DNA from: UBA11574 sp963752565
GTDB lineage: Bacteria > Desulfobacterota > Desulfobacteria > Desulfobacterales > UBA11574
Reading direction: 5' to 3'
Length of the DNA stretch: 64,000 bases
Assembly (NCBI GenBank): GCA_963752565.1
Contig: CAVVZC010000013.1
Coordinates: forward strand, 211,509-275,508
In this document: positions 46,040 to 55,633 of the stretch, piece by piece
Position numbering within the stretch: position 1 is the first letter of the stretch
How the letters are laid out: each line of letters opens with the position of its first letter
The notes under the pieces: model-generated
What the model saw: only the letters and a program-made list of their open reading frames with translations
Database searches by the model: none
What the model was told of the DNA's origin: nothing
Position numbers and translations under genes: made by a program

Positions 46040-46384
46040 ATGGGAAAAAACATTTCCACGAACAACTTAGCTGAAAACAAAGCTGTATCAAGATACATTC
46101 TGGATAATTATTATAGCGTTCAATTCTCTTTAGATGATATGGGTCCAATTTACCTGTATAAATTAAGAGACATTTCCTTAAACGGGCCATGTATTCTGGT
46201 AAAGGAAGATTCCAGGGTCTTTAAACAACTTGAGGTTGGCGACATTTTACACATGGAATTCAATCCTCCGGAACTATCCGTGCCCAACAAACTGTTGAAA
46301 ACTCAGATCATTTCAAAAAATTCTCATAATCTTTTCAGGGGACATTCTCTTGTCGGACTGTCCATCATCGAGGTACTAAATTAG
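46040..46384 (+). CDS. PilZ-like domain protein
   Basis: 114 residues, soluble. The N-terminal SRYILDNYYSVQFSLDDMG and DISLNGPCILVKEDS fit the PilZ pattern (R..., D.S..G), as does the C-terminal GLSIIEV. The c-di-GMP binding RxxxR motif is not complete, so ligand binding is uncertain. No strong ribosome binding site. Confidence 0.5.
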   Translation: MGKNISTNNLAENKAVSRYILDNYYSVQFSLDDMGPIYLYKLRDISLNGPCILVKEDSRVFKQLEVGDILHMEFNPPELSVPNKLLKTQIISKNSHNLFRGHSLVGLSIIEVLN

Positions 46385-46531
46385 CGGTTGTAATTTTTCG
46401 AATATCAAAATAAATGGCTTTAGGACATAAAATTTCAAATTAAACGAGCCGTCAGGAGTTAAACACATCATCAACTCCTTTTCTTTTCAGATCCTTGAGT
46501 CGTTAAAACATATCTATAAATTTATTAAATT

Positions 46532-46693
46532 ATGACTGTAATTGATAGAGATAACGGCGGTCGGCGTTTAGGGATTGACCGGCGACAATTTGCTTACTCC
46601 ATGTATGTCCCTGAGCGTAGATCCGGCAAGGAAAGAAGAAGCGAGCTGGATAGGAGGCAAAAACCAAGAATATCAAAAAACGAGCGATCTTAA
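46532..46693 (+). CDS. Small Arg-rich protein with DRRxF / PERRSGKERR motifs
   Basis: 53 residues encoded by ATG 46532 to TAA 46691-46693. The translation contains GIDRRQF, SMYVPERRSGKERR and LDRR, a repeated Arg-rich pattern that I have seen in small proteins of deltaproteobacteria. It is strongly basic with no signal peptide. The reading frame is well conserved in pattern, so it is a likely real gene although shorter than usual cut-offs. Possible RNA or membrane-lipid binding; no function known. Confidence 0.65.
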   Translation: MTVIDRDNGGRRLGIDRRQFAYSMYVPERRSGKERRSELDRRQKPRISKNERS

Positions 46694-46728
46694 ACAGTAT
46701 TGTCAACTACTAAGGGAAGTGGTTGCCC

Positions 46729-46977
46729 ATGATAGATGTATTAAGAAAAATATTTGAAACTAATCCCGAGAAATCAGCAATCACGATAAATGGCAAATGT
46801 TCGGACTGCGGGCGTAAGGTGATCGTTGAAATAAAACCCTCTTCAGGAGGGTATGGTTTACAGGGTGGCATTTTAGTCAAGTGTTCACCTGAAAAGTATT
46901 CCATCAGCTGCCCTGAGTGTTACAAATTCAACTCCAAGATGGAAGCTCCTTATAGATCCAAGTCCGCTCATGCTTAA
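46729..46977 (+). CDS. Small cysteine-containing protein, zinc ribbon-like
   Basis: 82 residues from the second ATG (MIDVLRK, 46729), for which AGGGAAG upstream is the better ribosome binding site. Cys pairs CSDCGRK and ISCPECYKF are spaced for a zinc ribbon. The rest is hydrophilic. Just 35 bases after the Arg-rich small gene on the same strand. Function unknown. Confidence 0.7.
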   Translation: MIDVLRKIFETNPEKSAITINGKCSDCGRKVIVEIKPSSGGYGLQGGILVKCSPEKYSISCPECYKFNSKMEAPYRSKSAHA

Positions 46978-47247
46978 TCGTTTTTGAACAACAGTTGAAG
47001 GATTTTATACTTCCTGTTCTTCCTGAATTCCTCAGCCATACCGACCCGATTCAATTCGCACTCAATTATCCGATCTTCTGAATCCGAATGATACCATAAG
47101 GATAAAATCAGTGATTTTTTAAAATTAAAAAAATAAATAACAAGGCTTGACTCACTGAATCAATTGGTATATGGATTTTGCCCGATAACAGATAATCGGT
47201 AATGTTTTTGCCGTGACCTAACTTTATTGTGAAAGGAGACTTTTAAA

Positions 47248-47436
47248 ATGGCTTTTATTCCTACTGTTGATGAAGAAAAATGTGAAGGTTGTGAAGAGTG
47301 TGTGGATGTCTGTCCTGTTGAAGTGTTTGAGATGGAGGATGACAAATCCGTCCCTGTAAATGCGGATGAATGTTTGGGCTGTGAAAGTTGTGTTGAAGTT
47401 TGTGAACCCGGCGCAATTACAGTGGAAGAAACATAA
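47248..47436 (+). CDS. 2[4Fe-4S] ferredoxin
   Basis: 62 residues, typical bacterial ferredoxin. Two cluster motifs: C12-x2-C15-x2-C18-x3-C22P and C42-x2-C45-x2-C48-x3-C52. Acidic surface, suited to anaerobic electron transfer. AAAGGAGAC seven bases before the ATG is a strong ribosome binding site. The second motif has C52-Glu-Pro instead of C-Pro, a minor variation. Confidence 0.95.
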   Translation: MAFIPTVDEEKCEGCEECVDVCPVEVFEMEDDKSVPVNADECLGCESCVEVCEPGAITVEET

Positions 47437-47454
47437 TCAGATTCAAATTTTCAT

Positions 47455-47485
47455 GTTCCCTGGTCTTCTGCCCTGACCAGGGAAC
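47455..47485. terminator. Perfect hairpin between ferredoxin and M48 genes
   Basis: Arms GTTCCCTGGTC (47455-47465) and GACCAGGGAAC (47475-47485) with a 9-base loop. It lies between the convergent ferredoxin and peptidase genes and probably stops both, though T-runs are short. Confidence 0.65.
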
Positions 47486-47540
47486 AAAGCCCCTGCATCA
47501 TTGACCACGTATATTTCTATCCCGCACCTTGTTATTGATA

Positions 47541-48794
47541 TCAAAACATTTCATGTGATTCAAGGTACTCGATCCTTTCAAGCAATGGCGGATGAGAATA
47601 GTTGAAAAAAACATACAGCGGATGCGGTCTGAGGTTTGAAAGATTTTCTTTGGCCATTTTCTTCAGCGCTGTGGAAAGGGGTTTTGCACGCTTTATAATC
47701 TCGATGGAATAATAATCCGCTTCCCTTTCAAATTTTCTGGAAATTGCCATCCCAAGCGGTGATAGGAAAAAGCTCACAGGTTCCCACAGGATTCCAACTA
47801 AAAAAAGTCCCACATAATACGGGGTGTTTGAAAAGCCAAAACTTTCATACATCACACGACATGTTATCAGTTCTGATGCCATAAAAAAAAGAAACAGTGA
47901 CACGATACTGATTATAACCATTTGTTTTTTAATATGATTTTTTTTCAGATGTCCGATCTCATGTGCCAAAATCGACAGAACTTCCTCATGACTGTGAGAT
48001 TGAATTAAAGAATCAAACAGGACAATCCGCTTGGCTTTACCGATTCCTGAAAAATATGCATTGGTATGTCGGGTTCTCCGAGTCGCGTCCATTTGATATA
48101 TCCCCTCAATCTCGATGCCTTCTTTTTTTGCGAGTTGCTCAATATCGGTCTTTAGATTGCTCTTTTCAAGGGGTGTAAATTTGTTAAAAAGTGGTGCAAT
48201 AACAGTGGGATAAAGAACAGTCATAAGTAATTGAAAACACAAAAAAACAGCCCACGCCCAAATCCACCAGTTCATTCCTGTATATTTTAACATCATCAGT
48301 AATGCAGACAGGAGCAAACCGCCCAAAACGATCATCACCAGTAAGGATTTTATCAAATCGGAAATCCATATTTTTATGGTTTTTGTATTAAATCCGTACC
48401 TGTCCTCGATGACAAAACTGTGATAATAGTCAAAAGGAAGGCTGGCCAACACCTCTATTAGACCGATAAAGGCAAAAAAGACCAAGCCTGCCAGTAAAAA
48501 ATTTTTATTCGCCAAATTATCAGTGAGCCATGGGAGAATTCCCGAAATAACAATGAAAAGAAAAAGGCTTTTAATGACGATGGTTTGAACAAGTTTAAAT
48601 CGAACATTATCTGACGTGTATCGCATGATCTCTTTTAACTCCCCTTCATAAATCACTCCCTGGAATGTGGCAGGAACCGTTTTTCCATATTTTTCAAGAT
48701 AATTTATGTTTATCCGCTCAATGACTGTTTTAAGACCGGCACTGATAAGATAGATACAGATATAAGCAATCAAATACGCGTTAAATGAGATCAT
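47541..48794 (-). CDS. M48 family metallopeptidase (Ste24-like)
   Basis: 417 residues with about six membrane segments in the Ste24/CAAX-protease arrangement. Zinc motif HEIGH in VLSILAHEIGHLKKNH, with the third ligand Glu in EREADYYSIE. N-terminal domain IVYEGELKEIMRYTSDNVRF precedes the catalytic part. It is an integral membrane protease, probably of membrane protein quality control or lipoprotein processing. Confidence 0.9.
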   Translation of the reverse strand: MISFNAYLIAYICIYLISAGLKTVIERININYLEKYGKTVPATFQGVIYEGELKEIMRYTSDNVRFKLVQTIVIKSLFLFIVISGILPWLTDNLANKNFLLAGLVFFAFIGLIEVLASLPFDYYHSFVIEDRYGFNTKTIKIWISDLIKSLLVMIVLGGLLLSALLMMLKYTGMNWWIWAWAVFLCFQLLMTVLYPTVIAPLFNKFTPLEKSNLKTDIEQLAKKEGIEIEGIYQMDATRRTRHTNAYFSGIGKAKRIVLFDSLIQSHSHEEVLSILAHEIGHLKKNHIKKQMVIISIVSLFLFFMASELITCRVMYESFGFSNTPYYVGLFLVGILWEPVSFFLSPLGMAISRKFEREADYYSIEIIKRAKPLSTALKKMAKENLSNLRPHPLYVFFNYSHPPLLERIEYLESHEMF

Positions 48795-49073
48795 GCTATG
48801 TTCCAGCCATAAATTATTCGTCCGGATTTATTTGAAATTGACAAACCCAAAGCTTAATAAATTCTTAAATATTTCTTTTTATCTTAGCACTACCTGACTT
48901 GGCAATCAAGATACGGCCACACTTCTTATTAACGATTCAAAAAAGTTTATAACTCCGCTTGCAAAAAATTGGGGCAATCGATAAAAGACGCATAAATCAC
49001 ACCCGAAATGGTTATAAAATTGCCGCGAACATACATCTTGCGCGACGCAACAAACTGTGATAATTTTGTTTTT

Positions 49074-49406
49074 ATGAAACAATACGTTATTGATGAGCTC
49101 AGGCTTATAGATTATGAATTGGTTAAAGCCTATTTGGAGGATAACTTTAGTTACTCCGATGTGGATGGTATTTACTGGATACAGCTTGATCAGAATATCC
49201 TTACCAAAATTCAGGCCGAACATACCGATTGTCAACCCTTTTATTTTGCCGTTGACCTGGAACCAAATTTTATAACCTTTGAGTTATTGATACGCACCAA
49301 AAAAAGAATTCGATGTGACTGTATGGGCTATGCCACCGAAAAACAAAGAAATTGGCTTATCCGTCTTGCCGACGCAATGCTTGATACGCTCGAAATTAAA
49401 ATATAG
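49074..49406 (+). CDS. Protein of unknown function, 110 residues
   Basis: The ATG at 49074 (MKQYVIDELR) is the likely start; the frame extends to 49008. The middle LQPFYFAVDLEPNFITFELLIRTKK pattern and CDCMGYATEKQRNWLIRLADAML helix are protein-like, so a real gene, but I do not recognise a family. Soluble, mildly acidic. No clear ribosome binding site. Confidence 0.6.
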   Translation: MKQYVIDELRLIDYELVKAYLEDNFSYSDVDGIYWIQLDQNILTKIQAEHTDCQPFYFAVDLEPNFITFELLIRTKKRIRCDCMGYATEKQRNWLIRLADAMLDTLEIKI

Positions 49407-49439
49407 CCTCCTAAGGATATTAACTATATAAAAAAATGG

Positions 49440-49464
49440 CGCAATTTGAAACTCTCATTTTAGG
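49440..49464 (+). repeat. Single end of the CCTAAA-family element before plsC
   Basis: Reads CAATTTGAAACTCTCATTTTAGG, the same pattern as the ends at 6391 and 36627. It lies between the 110-residue gene and plsC, 20 bases before the plsC start. Confidence 0.5.
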
Positions 49465-49484
49465 TAACTGTTAATGAAAGCTCT

Positions 49485-50237
49485 ATGCCCCTGATTGCGA
49501 ATGATATTTGTATGGCACGAACCTCAACTATTATTTTAGGGATTATCTTTATAACCATTTTTATGGCTGTAATGGCCATATTGGTCTCCTTTGTTACTGC
49601 CGGCGGCGATACTGCCCACAAGGTCGGAAGAATCTGGGCAAAATGCATCCTTGCATTAAGCAATATCAGGGTCATCGTAAAGGGCCTTTCCAACCTGAAA
49701 CCCGGCCGGTCTTATATTTATATGGCCAACCACATGAGCAATTTCGACATCCCGGTTCTCCAGGCGTATCTTCCTGTTCAATTCAGGTGGCTTGCCAAAG
49801 CAGAACTTTATAAAATTCCCATTTTCGGTTATGCCATGAAAAGAGCCGGCTATATCAGCATTGACCGTTCCGATCGGAAATCTGCCATAGAAAGCATGAA
49901 TAAGGCGACAAAAATTATCAGAGACGGCGTGTCGGTCATTATCTTTCCCGAAGGTACCCGTAGCCGGAATAACAATGTCCAGCCATTCAAAAAGGGAGGA
50001 TTTTTCTTGGCGGTCGATTCCGGTGTCCCGATTATCCCGATCATTATTCACGGAACAGGACGGATCATGCCCAAAAATCAGATTTCAATTAAACCCGGAA
50101 ATGTTACCCTTGAAATTTCAAAGCCCATTGAATCTTCAGATTACACCAGGAAAACAAAAAACAACCTTATAGAAAAAGTTAGACATGTTATCCTGGAATC
50201 CTTTGAAAAAGGTAAAGAGAACGGTTCACTATGCTAA
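49485..50237 (+). CDS. plsC: 1-acyl-sn-glycerol-3-phosphate acyltransferase
   Basis: 250 residues. N-terminal membrane segment (about 14-38), acyltransferase motifs NHMSNFD, the FPEGTRSRNNN block and GVPIIPIIIHGTG. Makes phosphatidic acid for membrane lipids. Its stop overlaps the RNase J start by seven bases, so the two are translationally coupled. Start may instead be the later ATG at 49512. Confidence 0.9.
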   Translation: MPLIANDICMARTSTIILGIIFITIFMAVMAILVSFVTAGGDTAHKVGRIWAKCILALSNIRVIVKGLSNLKPGRSYIYMANHMSNFDIPVLQAYLPVQFRWLAKAELYKIPIFGYAMKRAGYISIDRSDRKSAIESMNKATKIIRDGVSVIIFPEGTRSRNNNVQPFKKGGFFLAVDSGVPIIPIIIHGTGRIMPKNQISIKPGNVTLEISKPIESSDYTRKTKNNLIEKVRHVILESFEKGKENGSLC

Positions 50238-51880
50238 AAATAATACCCCTTGGCGGTTTGGGAGAAATTGGACTTAACATGATGGTGTTTGAATACGGCG
50301 ATTCAGCGTTTATTGTTGACGCCGGACTCATGTTTCCGGAAGACTACATGCTGGGCATCGATTATGTTATTCCTGATATGAATTACATAAAGCAAATAAA
50401 ATTGAATATTTCAGGGGTGGTCTTAACCCATGCCCACGAAGATCATATCGGTGCATTGCCTTATCTTCTCAAAGAGATGAATGTACCGATCTATGGAACG
50501 CCCTTTACACTGGGTGTTGTGCGGAAAAAACTTGAAGAACACGGCCTCTTTTTACCGGTTTCATTGCATGAAATTTCTCCGAGATCAACACTTGAACTCG
50601 GTGTTTTCGAACTCGAGTTTATCCGTGTCTGCCACAGTGCTGTTGACGGGGTCGGTATCGCCATTAAAACACCTTTAGGACTCGTTATCCATACCGGCGA
50701 TTTTAAAATCAGCCACACTTCTGCTGCCGGTATGATCACCGACGTAAACAAGTTTGCGCAGTATGGTGAGAAAGGTATTCTTGCGCTCTTATCAGATTCA
50801 ACAAATGTTGAAAGGGAAGGATATACCATCTCCGATCAGGAGGTTGGGGACACCCTTGGAAGGATTTCCACCGGCAAAAAGGGGAGAATCATCATCGGTC
50901 TTTTTGCCTCCAGTATTACCAGAATTCAGCAGGTCGTTGATATCGCTCAGGCAATCAATAGAAAAGTCATTTTCAACGGCAGGAGTATAGAAACAAGTGT
51001 AAACATTGCAAAAGAACTTGGATACATCAACATCTCGGAAGAAATGGAGATCGGCATTGAGCAGATCAGGGAATTTCCTGACGAAGAAATCATCATCATC
51101 ACCACAGGGAGTCAGGGGGAACCCATGGCGGCCCTTGCTCGCATGGCTGCAGGAACACACAAGCAGATAAAGATCAAAAAAGAGGATACGGTCATCCTTT
51201 CTTCAAAATTTATACCTGGAAATGAAAAAGCCATCGCCAAGATTATTAACGATCTTTACAGACGAGGTGCCGACGTTATTTATGAAAAGATATCGCAGAT
51301 TCATGTATCGGGACATGCGTTTCAGGAAGAGTTAAAGCTGATGATCAATCTGACCAGGCCCAAATATTTTATTCCCATCCACGGAGAATACCGGCACCTG
51401 GTTCTTCATTCACGATTGGCCGAACAGGTTGGTATTGCAAAAGAAAATATTCTTCTTGCTGAAAACGGACAGATCATAGAGTTTGATAAAAACGGCGGGA
51501 GGATTCAAGACAGTATTGTAACCGGCCGGGTGCTTATCGACGGTAAGGGTGTTGGAGATGTTGGAAGAAGTGTACTCAAGGAAAGACGAGATCTCTCAGA
51601 AGATGGACTGGTTATAGTGAATATGGCCTTTGATGAAGAGACCGGGATTGTTATTTTCGGACCTGAAATCGTTTCACGGGGCTTTGTGTTTGAAACCGAA
51701 ACAGGCCATCTTTTGGAGGACGCAAAGTGTGTTATTCTCGAGATTGTAGAAGAAATAGGCCCTGAGGTTCCGGATCGCGCCACAAAGATCCGGTCAAAAA
51801 TATCAAAAGCCCTGAGAAAATATTTTTTCTTTACCATAAAACGCCGACCGGTCATACTTCCGTTTATCCTGGAAGTATAG
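50231..51880 (+). CDS. rnj: Ribonuclease J
   Basis: 549 residues. Metallo-beta-lactamase/beta-CASP fold: LTHAHEDHIGALPYLL (His68, His70, Asp72, His73), KTPLGLVIHTGDFK, LLSDSTNVEREG, and the beta-CASP FIPIHGEYRHL. It processes and degrades mRNA by 5' exo- and endonucleolytic cuts. Coupled to plsC upstream; ftsK follows 69 bases later. Confidence 0.95.
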   Translation: MLKIIPLGGLGEIGLNMMVFEYGDSAFIVDAGLMFPEDYMLGIDYVIPDMNYIKQIKLNISGVVLTHAHEDHIGALPYLLKEMNVPIYGTPFTLGVVRKKLEEHGLFLPVSLHEISPRSTLELGVFELEFIRVCHSAVDGVGIAIKTPLGLVIHTGDFKISHTSAAGMITDVNKFAQYGEKGILALLSDSTNVEREGYTISDQEVGDTLGRISTGKKGRIIIGLFASSITRIQQVVDIAQAINRKVIFNGRSIETSVNIAKELGYINISEEMEIGIEQIREFPDEEIIIITTGSQGEPMAALARMAAGTHKQIKIKKEDTVILSSKFIPGNEKAIAKIINDLYRRGADVIYEKISQIHVSGHAFQEELKLMINLTRPKYFIPIHGEYRHLVLHSRLAEQVGIAKENILLAENGQIIEFDKNGGRIQDSIVTGRVLIDGKGVGDVGRSVLKERRDLSEDGLVIVNMAFDEETGIVIFGPEIVSRGFVFETETGHLLEDAKCVILEIVEEIGPEVPDRATKIRSKISKALRKYFFFTIKRRPVILPFILEV

Positions 51881-51949
51881 AAGTCATTTAAAAGTTTCCA
51901 CAGGGCGATTCTTAAGCCTTTTGCCGGAAAGCGCATAACCAAGTGGAAA

Positions 51950-54097
51950 ATGATGCGCAGAGAAATCACTGGAATTTTACTTTTTTTTCTCGTTATTCTA
52001 ACGCTGATCAGTCTTCTGTCATACAGTCCGGCTGATCCCTCGATCAATAATGCCCGGGCGGCCGGGCATATTCATAATTTCTTCGGATTGTTTGGCGCAC
52101 ATCTGGCGGGTATCCTCATCGGACTGTTCGGGCTTGGAGCTTTCTGGATTCCGATTCTACTCCTTTTGACAAGCATCCACATTTTTGGCGGTCATCCCGG
52201 TAAAGCCATCATTTTGACCCTTATCGGTGGAATCATTCTGATGATCACCACAGGAAGCTTATTGGCACTCAAGCACAACCATATCATTATCTTCGGAAAT
52301 AAATTTTCTTCCGGCGGTATCATTGGAATCCCCTTAAAATCATTTCTCGTGAAATATTCAAATGTCGTGGGCGGAGCGATTATCCTGGTCCTTTTATGGA
52401 TCATCGGTCTGATTCTCTGCACCGGTTTTTCCCTGATTCGTTTTGCGAAACGGTCTTGGCAAACCGCTCGTTTTTCCGCGGATCGATTGAAGACCCTATT
52501 TGTCAAATGGAGAGAACAACGTAAAAAAACGAAAAAAAGTTCAAAAGCAAAAAAAGAAAGGCCAATCAAAGAAAAACGGGAAATAAAAATAAAATCCCCC
52601 AAACCCCGACCGATAAAGGAAGCTCCCGTTCCACGACAGGAAGTTTTTGATTTTATGCGAAGCGGAGCAGGATTTCAGCTTCCTTCCATAAATCTGTTGG
52701 ACAATTTCAAAGAAGAACGGTCATCCGCTGATAATGAAAATTTAAGTATGCAGTCGAAACTCCTTGAAAAGAAACTCGATGACTTTAATGTCAAGGGAGA
52801 GGTGGTTGCAGTTTCCCCCGGCCCCGTTATCACCACCTTTGAATATGAACCTGCCCCGGGGGTTAAAATAAACAAAATCGTCAACCTATCCGACGACCTT
52901 GCGCTGGCGCTTAGAGCCACCAGCATCAGAATTGTTGCGCCGATTCCCGGAAAAGCGGTCATCGGAATCGAACTCCCCAATACCTCAAGAGAGGTTGTAA
53001 GATTCAAAGGGATCGTTGCCTCAAGTACATTTGAAAAATCGAAATCCAAATTAACCATATGTCTAGGCAAAGATATTATCGGAAATCCCGTAGTTGCGGA
53101 ACTCGAAAAGATGCCGCATCTTCTCATTGCCGGTGCAACGGGAACCGGTAAAAGTGTGGCCCTGAATGCCATGATTTGCAGCCTGTTGTACAAATCGATC
53201 CCTGATGAAGTAAAGCTCATTATGATTGATCCCAAAAGAATTGAACTTTCAAGTTATGACGGAATACCACACCTTATTACTCCGGTGGTCACCGACGTAA
53301 AAAAAGCAACCAATGCCCTTTTCTGGGCCGTAAGGGAAATGGAAAGAAGGTATGAACTTTTGTCGGAAAAGAAATCCAGACATGTAAGGCAGTACAACAA
53401 GAAAATCGAAAAGGAAAAAAATTCCGACAAAGGTCAGGCATTGGAAAAACTGCCCTATATTGTCATTATCATCGATGAGCTGGCCGATCTGATGTTGGCG
53501 GCCTCAAGAAACGTGGAAGTCGCCCTGACCCGCCTTGCTCAGATGGCAAGGGCTGCAGGCATTCATTTGATACTGGCCACCCAACGGCCTTCTGTGGACG
53601 TTCTCACCGGAATTATTAAAGCCAATTTTCCAACACGCCTTACGTTTCAGGTATCTTCAAAAACCGATTCCAGGACCATCATCGATACGAATGGTGCTGA
53701 AAATCTTTTGGGAAACGGAGACATGCTTTTTCTCCCACCGGGCACCGCTAAACTCCAGCGCATTCATGGTGCCTTTATATCTGAGGAGGAACTTTCAAGA
53801 ATCATCGGGTTTTTGAAAAATCAGAAACCACCTGAATACGACCAGACCATTCTTAAAGCACCGCCAAAGGAAGAAGAATCTGATACAACCGAATATGACG
53901 AAAGATATGATGATGCCGTGGCACTTATCACAAAAACAGGACAGGCTTCCATATCCATGATTCAGCGCCATTTACGTGTCGGTTACAACAGGGCTGCCCG
54001 TATTATTGAAGTGATGGAAAAAGAAGGCATCGTCGGTCCGTCGGACGGCGCAAAACCGAGAGAAGTTCTGGTTAAAGGGTATGAGGATATTCCTTAG
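51950..54097 (+). CDS. ftsK: DNA translocase FtsK/SpoIIIE
   Basis: 715 residues. Four membrane segments in the first 170 residues, a charged Lys-rich linker (about 185-230), then the motor with Walker A GATGTGKSVALN, Walker B IVIIIDELADLM and the RecA-fold core, and a C-terminal winged helix gamma domain (YDDAVALITKTGQASISMIQRHLRVGYNRAARI). It pumps chromosomal DNA at division. The stop codon is at the exact outer edge of the inverted repeat. Confidence 0.95.
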   Translation: MMRREITGILLFFLVILTLISLLSYSPADPSINNARAAGHIHNFFGLFGAHLAGILIGLFGLGAFWIPILLLLTSIHIFGGHPGKAIILTLIGGIILMITTGSLLALKHNHIIIFGNKFSSGGIIGIPLKSFLVKYSNVVGGAIILVLLWIIGLILCTGFSLIRFAKRSWQTARFSADRLKTLFVKWREQRKKTKKSSKAKKERPIKEKREIKIKSPKPRPIKEAPVPRQEVFDFMRSGAGFQLPSINLLDNFKEERSSADNENLSMQSKLLEKKLDDFNVKGEVVAVSPGPVITTFEYEPAPGVKINKIVNLSDDLALALRATSIRIVAPIPGKAVIGIELPNTSREVVRFKGIVASSTFEKSKSKLTICLGKDIIGNPVVAELEKMPHLLIAGATGTGKSVALNAMICSLLYKSIPDEVKLIMIDPKRIELSSYDGIPHLITPVVTDVKKATNALFWAVREMERRYELLSEKKSRHVRQYNKKIEKEKNSDKGQALEKLPYIVIIIDELADLMLAASRNVEVALTRLAQMARAAGIHLILATQRPSVDVLTGIIKANFPTRLTFQVSSKTDSRTIIDTNGAENLLGNGDMLFLPPGTAKLQRIHGAFISEEELSRIIGFLKNQKPPEYDQTILKAPPKEEESDTTEYDERYDDAVALITKTGQASISMIQRHLRVGYNRAARIIEVMEKEGIVGPSDGAKPREVLVKGYEDIP

Positions 54098-54181
54098 TGC
54101 CTTAATTGTGAATGTTGTGTTTTTTGTGGCAAAATATTTTTTAGTTCCAGTTTATCCGAACGATGTTTAATTGATCTGAAT

Positions 54182-54829
54182 ATGAAGCTGGATGAAAAAC
54201 TGATACATAACATTAAAGGATTTCTGGACATCCATGAAGGGAAGGTCTTATATGATATCGCACTGGAAGCCAGCCGTTACGGACCCTGTCTGGAAATCGG
54301 TAGTTACTGCGGAAAATCAACCGTCTACATCGGCTTCGCCTGCAAAAAAAACAGCGGCATCCTTTTCTCCATCGATCATCACCAAGGTTCTGAGGAGCAG
54401 CAGCCTGGGGAAGAATATTTCGACCCCGAGCTTTTCGATCATGAAACCTCCCGTGTGGATACATTTAAAGCGTTTAGAAAGACAATTGAAGCCGCCGGTC
54501 TTGTGGATACGGTAGTTCCCATGGTGTGCAATTCTAAAGTGGCAGCACGACAATGGACAACGCCCCTTAGTCTGGTTTTTATTGACGGCGGCCATTCTTA
54601 TGAAGCGGCTTACACGGATTATAACGTATGGGCCGGCCACATCATGCCAAACGGGTATTTGCTGATCCACGACATTTTCAAAGACCCTGAAAAGGGCGGC
54701 CAGGCACCCTATCACATTTACAAAATGGCCGTTGCATCGGGTCTTTTCAAAGAACTTCCCATGATCAAAACATTAGGGGTGCTCCAACGATACAGCTGCC
54801 GGGATATCCCTCAAAATCTCCAGAGATAA
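54182..54829 (+). CDS. Class I SAM-dependent methyltransferase (Methyltransf_24 type), left copy
   Basis: 215 residues, 100% identical to the copy at 61849-62496. SAM-binding motif LEIGSYCGKSTVYIG, a DHHQGSEEQQPG insertion, and the FIDGGHSYEAAYTDYNVW block with the typical metal-binding acid. Methylates a sugar or small molecule, perhaps in a surface polysaccharide with the glycosyltransferase and second methyltransferase. Intact in both arms. Confidence 0.85.
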   Translation: MKLDEKLIHNIKGFLDIHEGKVLYDIALEASRYGPCLEIGSYCGKSTVYIGFACKKNSGILFSIDHHQGSEEQQPGEEYFDPELFDHETSRVDTFKAFRKTIEAAGLVDTVVPMVCNSKVAARQWTTPLSLVFIDGGHSYEAAYTDYNVWAGHIMPNGYLLIHDIFKDPEKGGQAPYHIYKMAVASGLFKELPMIKTLGVLQRYSCRDIPQNLQR

Positions 54830-54908
54830 TCACTTCATGTTTCGCACCCTTAATTTTTGGAACTCTAATAAAACGAATCCGGCCGGGAAATTTTTTAAGA
54901 TATTACTT

Positions 54909-55633
54909 TTATTCTTTTTTCATGTATACCACCATACTTTTCCCCAAAATGGGATTGAGCATTTTGTCTAAAAACCGCGTGATCCATGGTTTCTTCATCA
55001 TATCCCAGACCAGAAGACGGTGATACGCATTGACCGGCCTGCAATCTTCACGTTCTGGTCCGACAAGGCATTTCAGCCACCAGTAAGGCACATGAAGGCT
55101 GTGGGCGAAATGAAATCCCCATCGAGTCAGGCCTGAACTTTCCAAAAGATCAACCAGCGCTTTCTTTTTATATATGCGAACATGCCCGTTACGGGCAGTA
55201 TGATAATCGTCGGAAAGTGCCCAACAGATTCGCTCCGGTAGATATCGTGGAACACTGACTGCAAGGGTCTTACCCGGCTTTAACACTCTGACAGCTTCAG
55301 AGACTGCGGTTTTGTGGTCTTGAATGTGTTCCAGTATCTCCGAGCAGATAACAAGATCAAAAAAGTCGTCCTTAAAAGGAAGCGCACATATATCGGCAAC
55401 AGAAACGCCACACTCTCCTCCCCCATGGTCTCCAAGTTCTTTATGGGTATTCAGCCTTTTTTTAGTTTCAACAACATCATCAAAGTTAATGTCTATTCCC
55501 ATGGCAACAACCTTCGGGAATCTAAATGCAGCGCAGGTATGACGCCTGCTCCGGACCCGATATCCAGTATCCGGCAACCGGCCAAACGTTTCGAGTCAGA
55601 CTTGCAAAGCCGGTTAAGGTCGATGGTAATCAC
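54909..55633 (-). pseudogene. Class I SAM methyltransferase, left copy, frameshifted
   Basis: Counterpart of 61044-61769. The segment from the GTG at 55633 to about 55545 is in one frame and the rest (from about CAAFRFPKV) in another because a single base is missing in the stretch near 55548 compared with the right arm. The C-terminal 210 residues are intact and nearly identical to the right copy (ILEHIQ vs VLEHIQ, YKKK vs YTKK). Confidence 0.75.
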
